Positions 63,923 to 64,000 of a stretch of 64,000 nucleotides of DNA are shown here, one piece after another; the stretch's first letter is position 1; each line of letters begins with the position of its first letter. This DNA is from Methylophaga sp. (GTDB lineage Bacteria; Pseudomonadota; Gammaproteobacteria; Nitrosococcales; Methylophagaceae), in NCBI RefSeq assembly GCF_009711715.1, contig NZ_VENF01000011.1, positions 1 to 64,000 of the forward strand, read 5' to 3'. The translations under genes were made by a program, and so were the position numbers. The notes under the pieces were generated by a model, which was not told the origin of the DNA, ran no database searches, and saw only the letters and a list, made by a program, of their open reading frames with translations.

Positions 63923-64000
63923 GGGCCTGACTCGGGAAAAAACCTGACATGATAGGCAAGATGCACCTCAAATACCAGTTTTAGTGAAACAAATTTCGCT

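Overview
The window looks like a chromosomal segment of a halotolerant, methylotrophic gammaproteobacterium, most like Methylophaga and its relatives. This placement is inferred from gene content; no rRNA or marker search was possible. The supporting genes are two free-standing pqqA genes (precursor peptide of the cofactor PQQ), a PQQ-type sugar dehydrogenase, a formaldehyde-activating-enzyme (Fae) homologue, an ectoine hydroxylase, a monomeric NADP-isocitrate dehydrogenase and the general gammaproteobacterial gene style. I see no phage, integrase, insertion sequence, CRISPR array or plasmid backbone. Most of the window is ordinary core and shell genome, with a few odd accessory islands. || Layout. 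1-7.5 kb: the end of a PQQ sugar dehydrogenase gene, then an XRE-PAS regulator divergent from a secreted cupin, an exported protein of unknown family split by an in-frame TAA, a TorF-family porin, and a membrane protein of the ammonium-transporter fold that lacks both pore histidines. This is the best candidate for an undescribed system. 7.7-13 kb: a stress-type flavin split-barrel protein, an HPF/RaiA-like protein, a YHS-like periplasmic protein, a solitary AAA+ ATPase, two small proteins, decayed coding sequence, and an orphan solute-binding lipoprotein. 13-19 kb: homocysteine S-methyltransferase divergent from a GlxA-type AraC regulator, a conserved protein of unknown role, and monomeric icd. 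19.4-24 kb: a tightly coupled, Fur-boxed iron operon (unknown periplasmic protein, then fbpA-B-C). 24-34 kb: dienelactone hydrolase family enzyme, a degenerate hemerythrin, tRNA-Val, ectD, assorted exported proteins, mltF, and an OpgG/D periplasmic glucan protein. 34-46 kb: signalling genes (response regulator with degenerate GGDEF, LysR regulator, PAS chemoreceptor, PAS-GGDEF-EAL protein), the Fae-like protein, lipoproteins, an alcohol dehydrogenase, mtgA, and an HD-GYP protein. 46-57 kb: a cupin gene with a terminator-containing leader, pcm, a Mut7-C protein, a TonB receptor and PrxQ-like peroxiredoxin sharing a divergent Fur-boxed promoter, an LTA-synthase-like phosphoglycerol transferase, a GAF-GGDEF protein and small exported proteins. 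57-64 kb: pqqA copy 1, a cold-shock protein, SDR, MscS channel, OhrR, a membrane protein, pqqA copy 2 and a Cache-GGDEF cyclase. || How the genes work together. Three themes recur. (1) C1/PQQ metabolism: the two pqqA genes could supply precursor peptide for PQQ made elsewhere, and the Fae-like protein belongs to the tetrahydromethanopterin formaldehyde branch family but appears to lack the catalytic His. (2) Iron: two Fur-box-like sites control the Fbp operon and the TonB receptor/peroxiredoxin pair. (3) Cyclic di-GMP: five proteins carry GGDEF, EAL or HD-GYP domains, one with a ruined active site but an intact inhibitory site. Ectoine hydroxylation, periplasmic glucans and an MscS channel fit a marine osmotic lifestyle.
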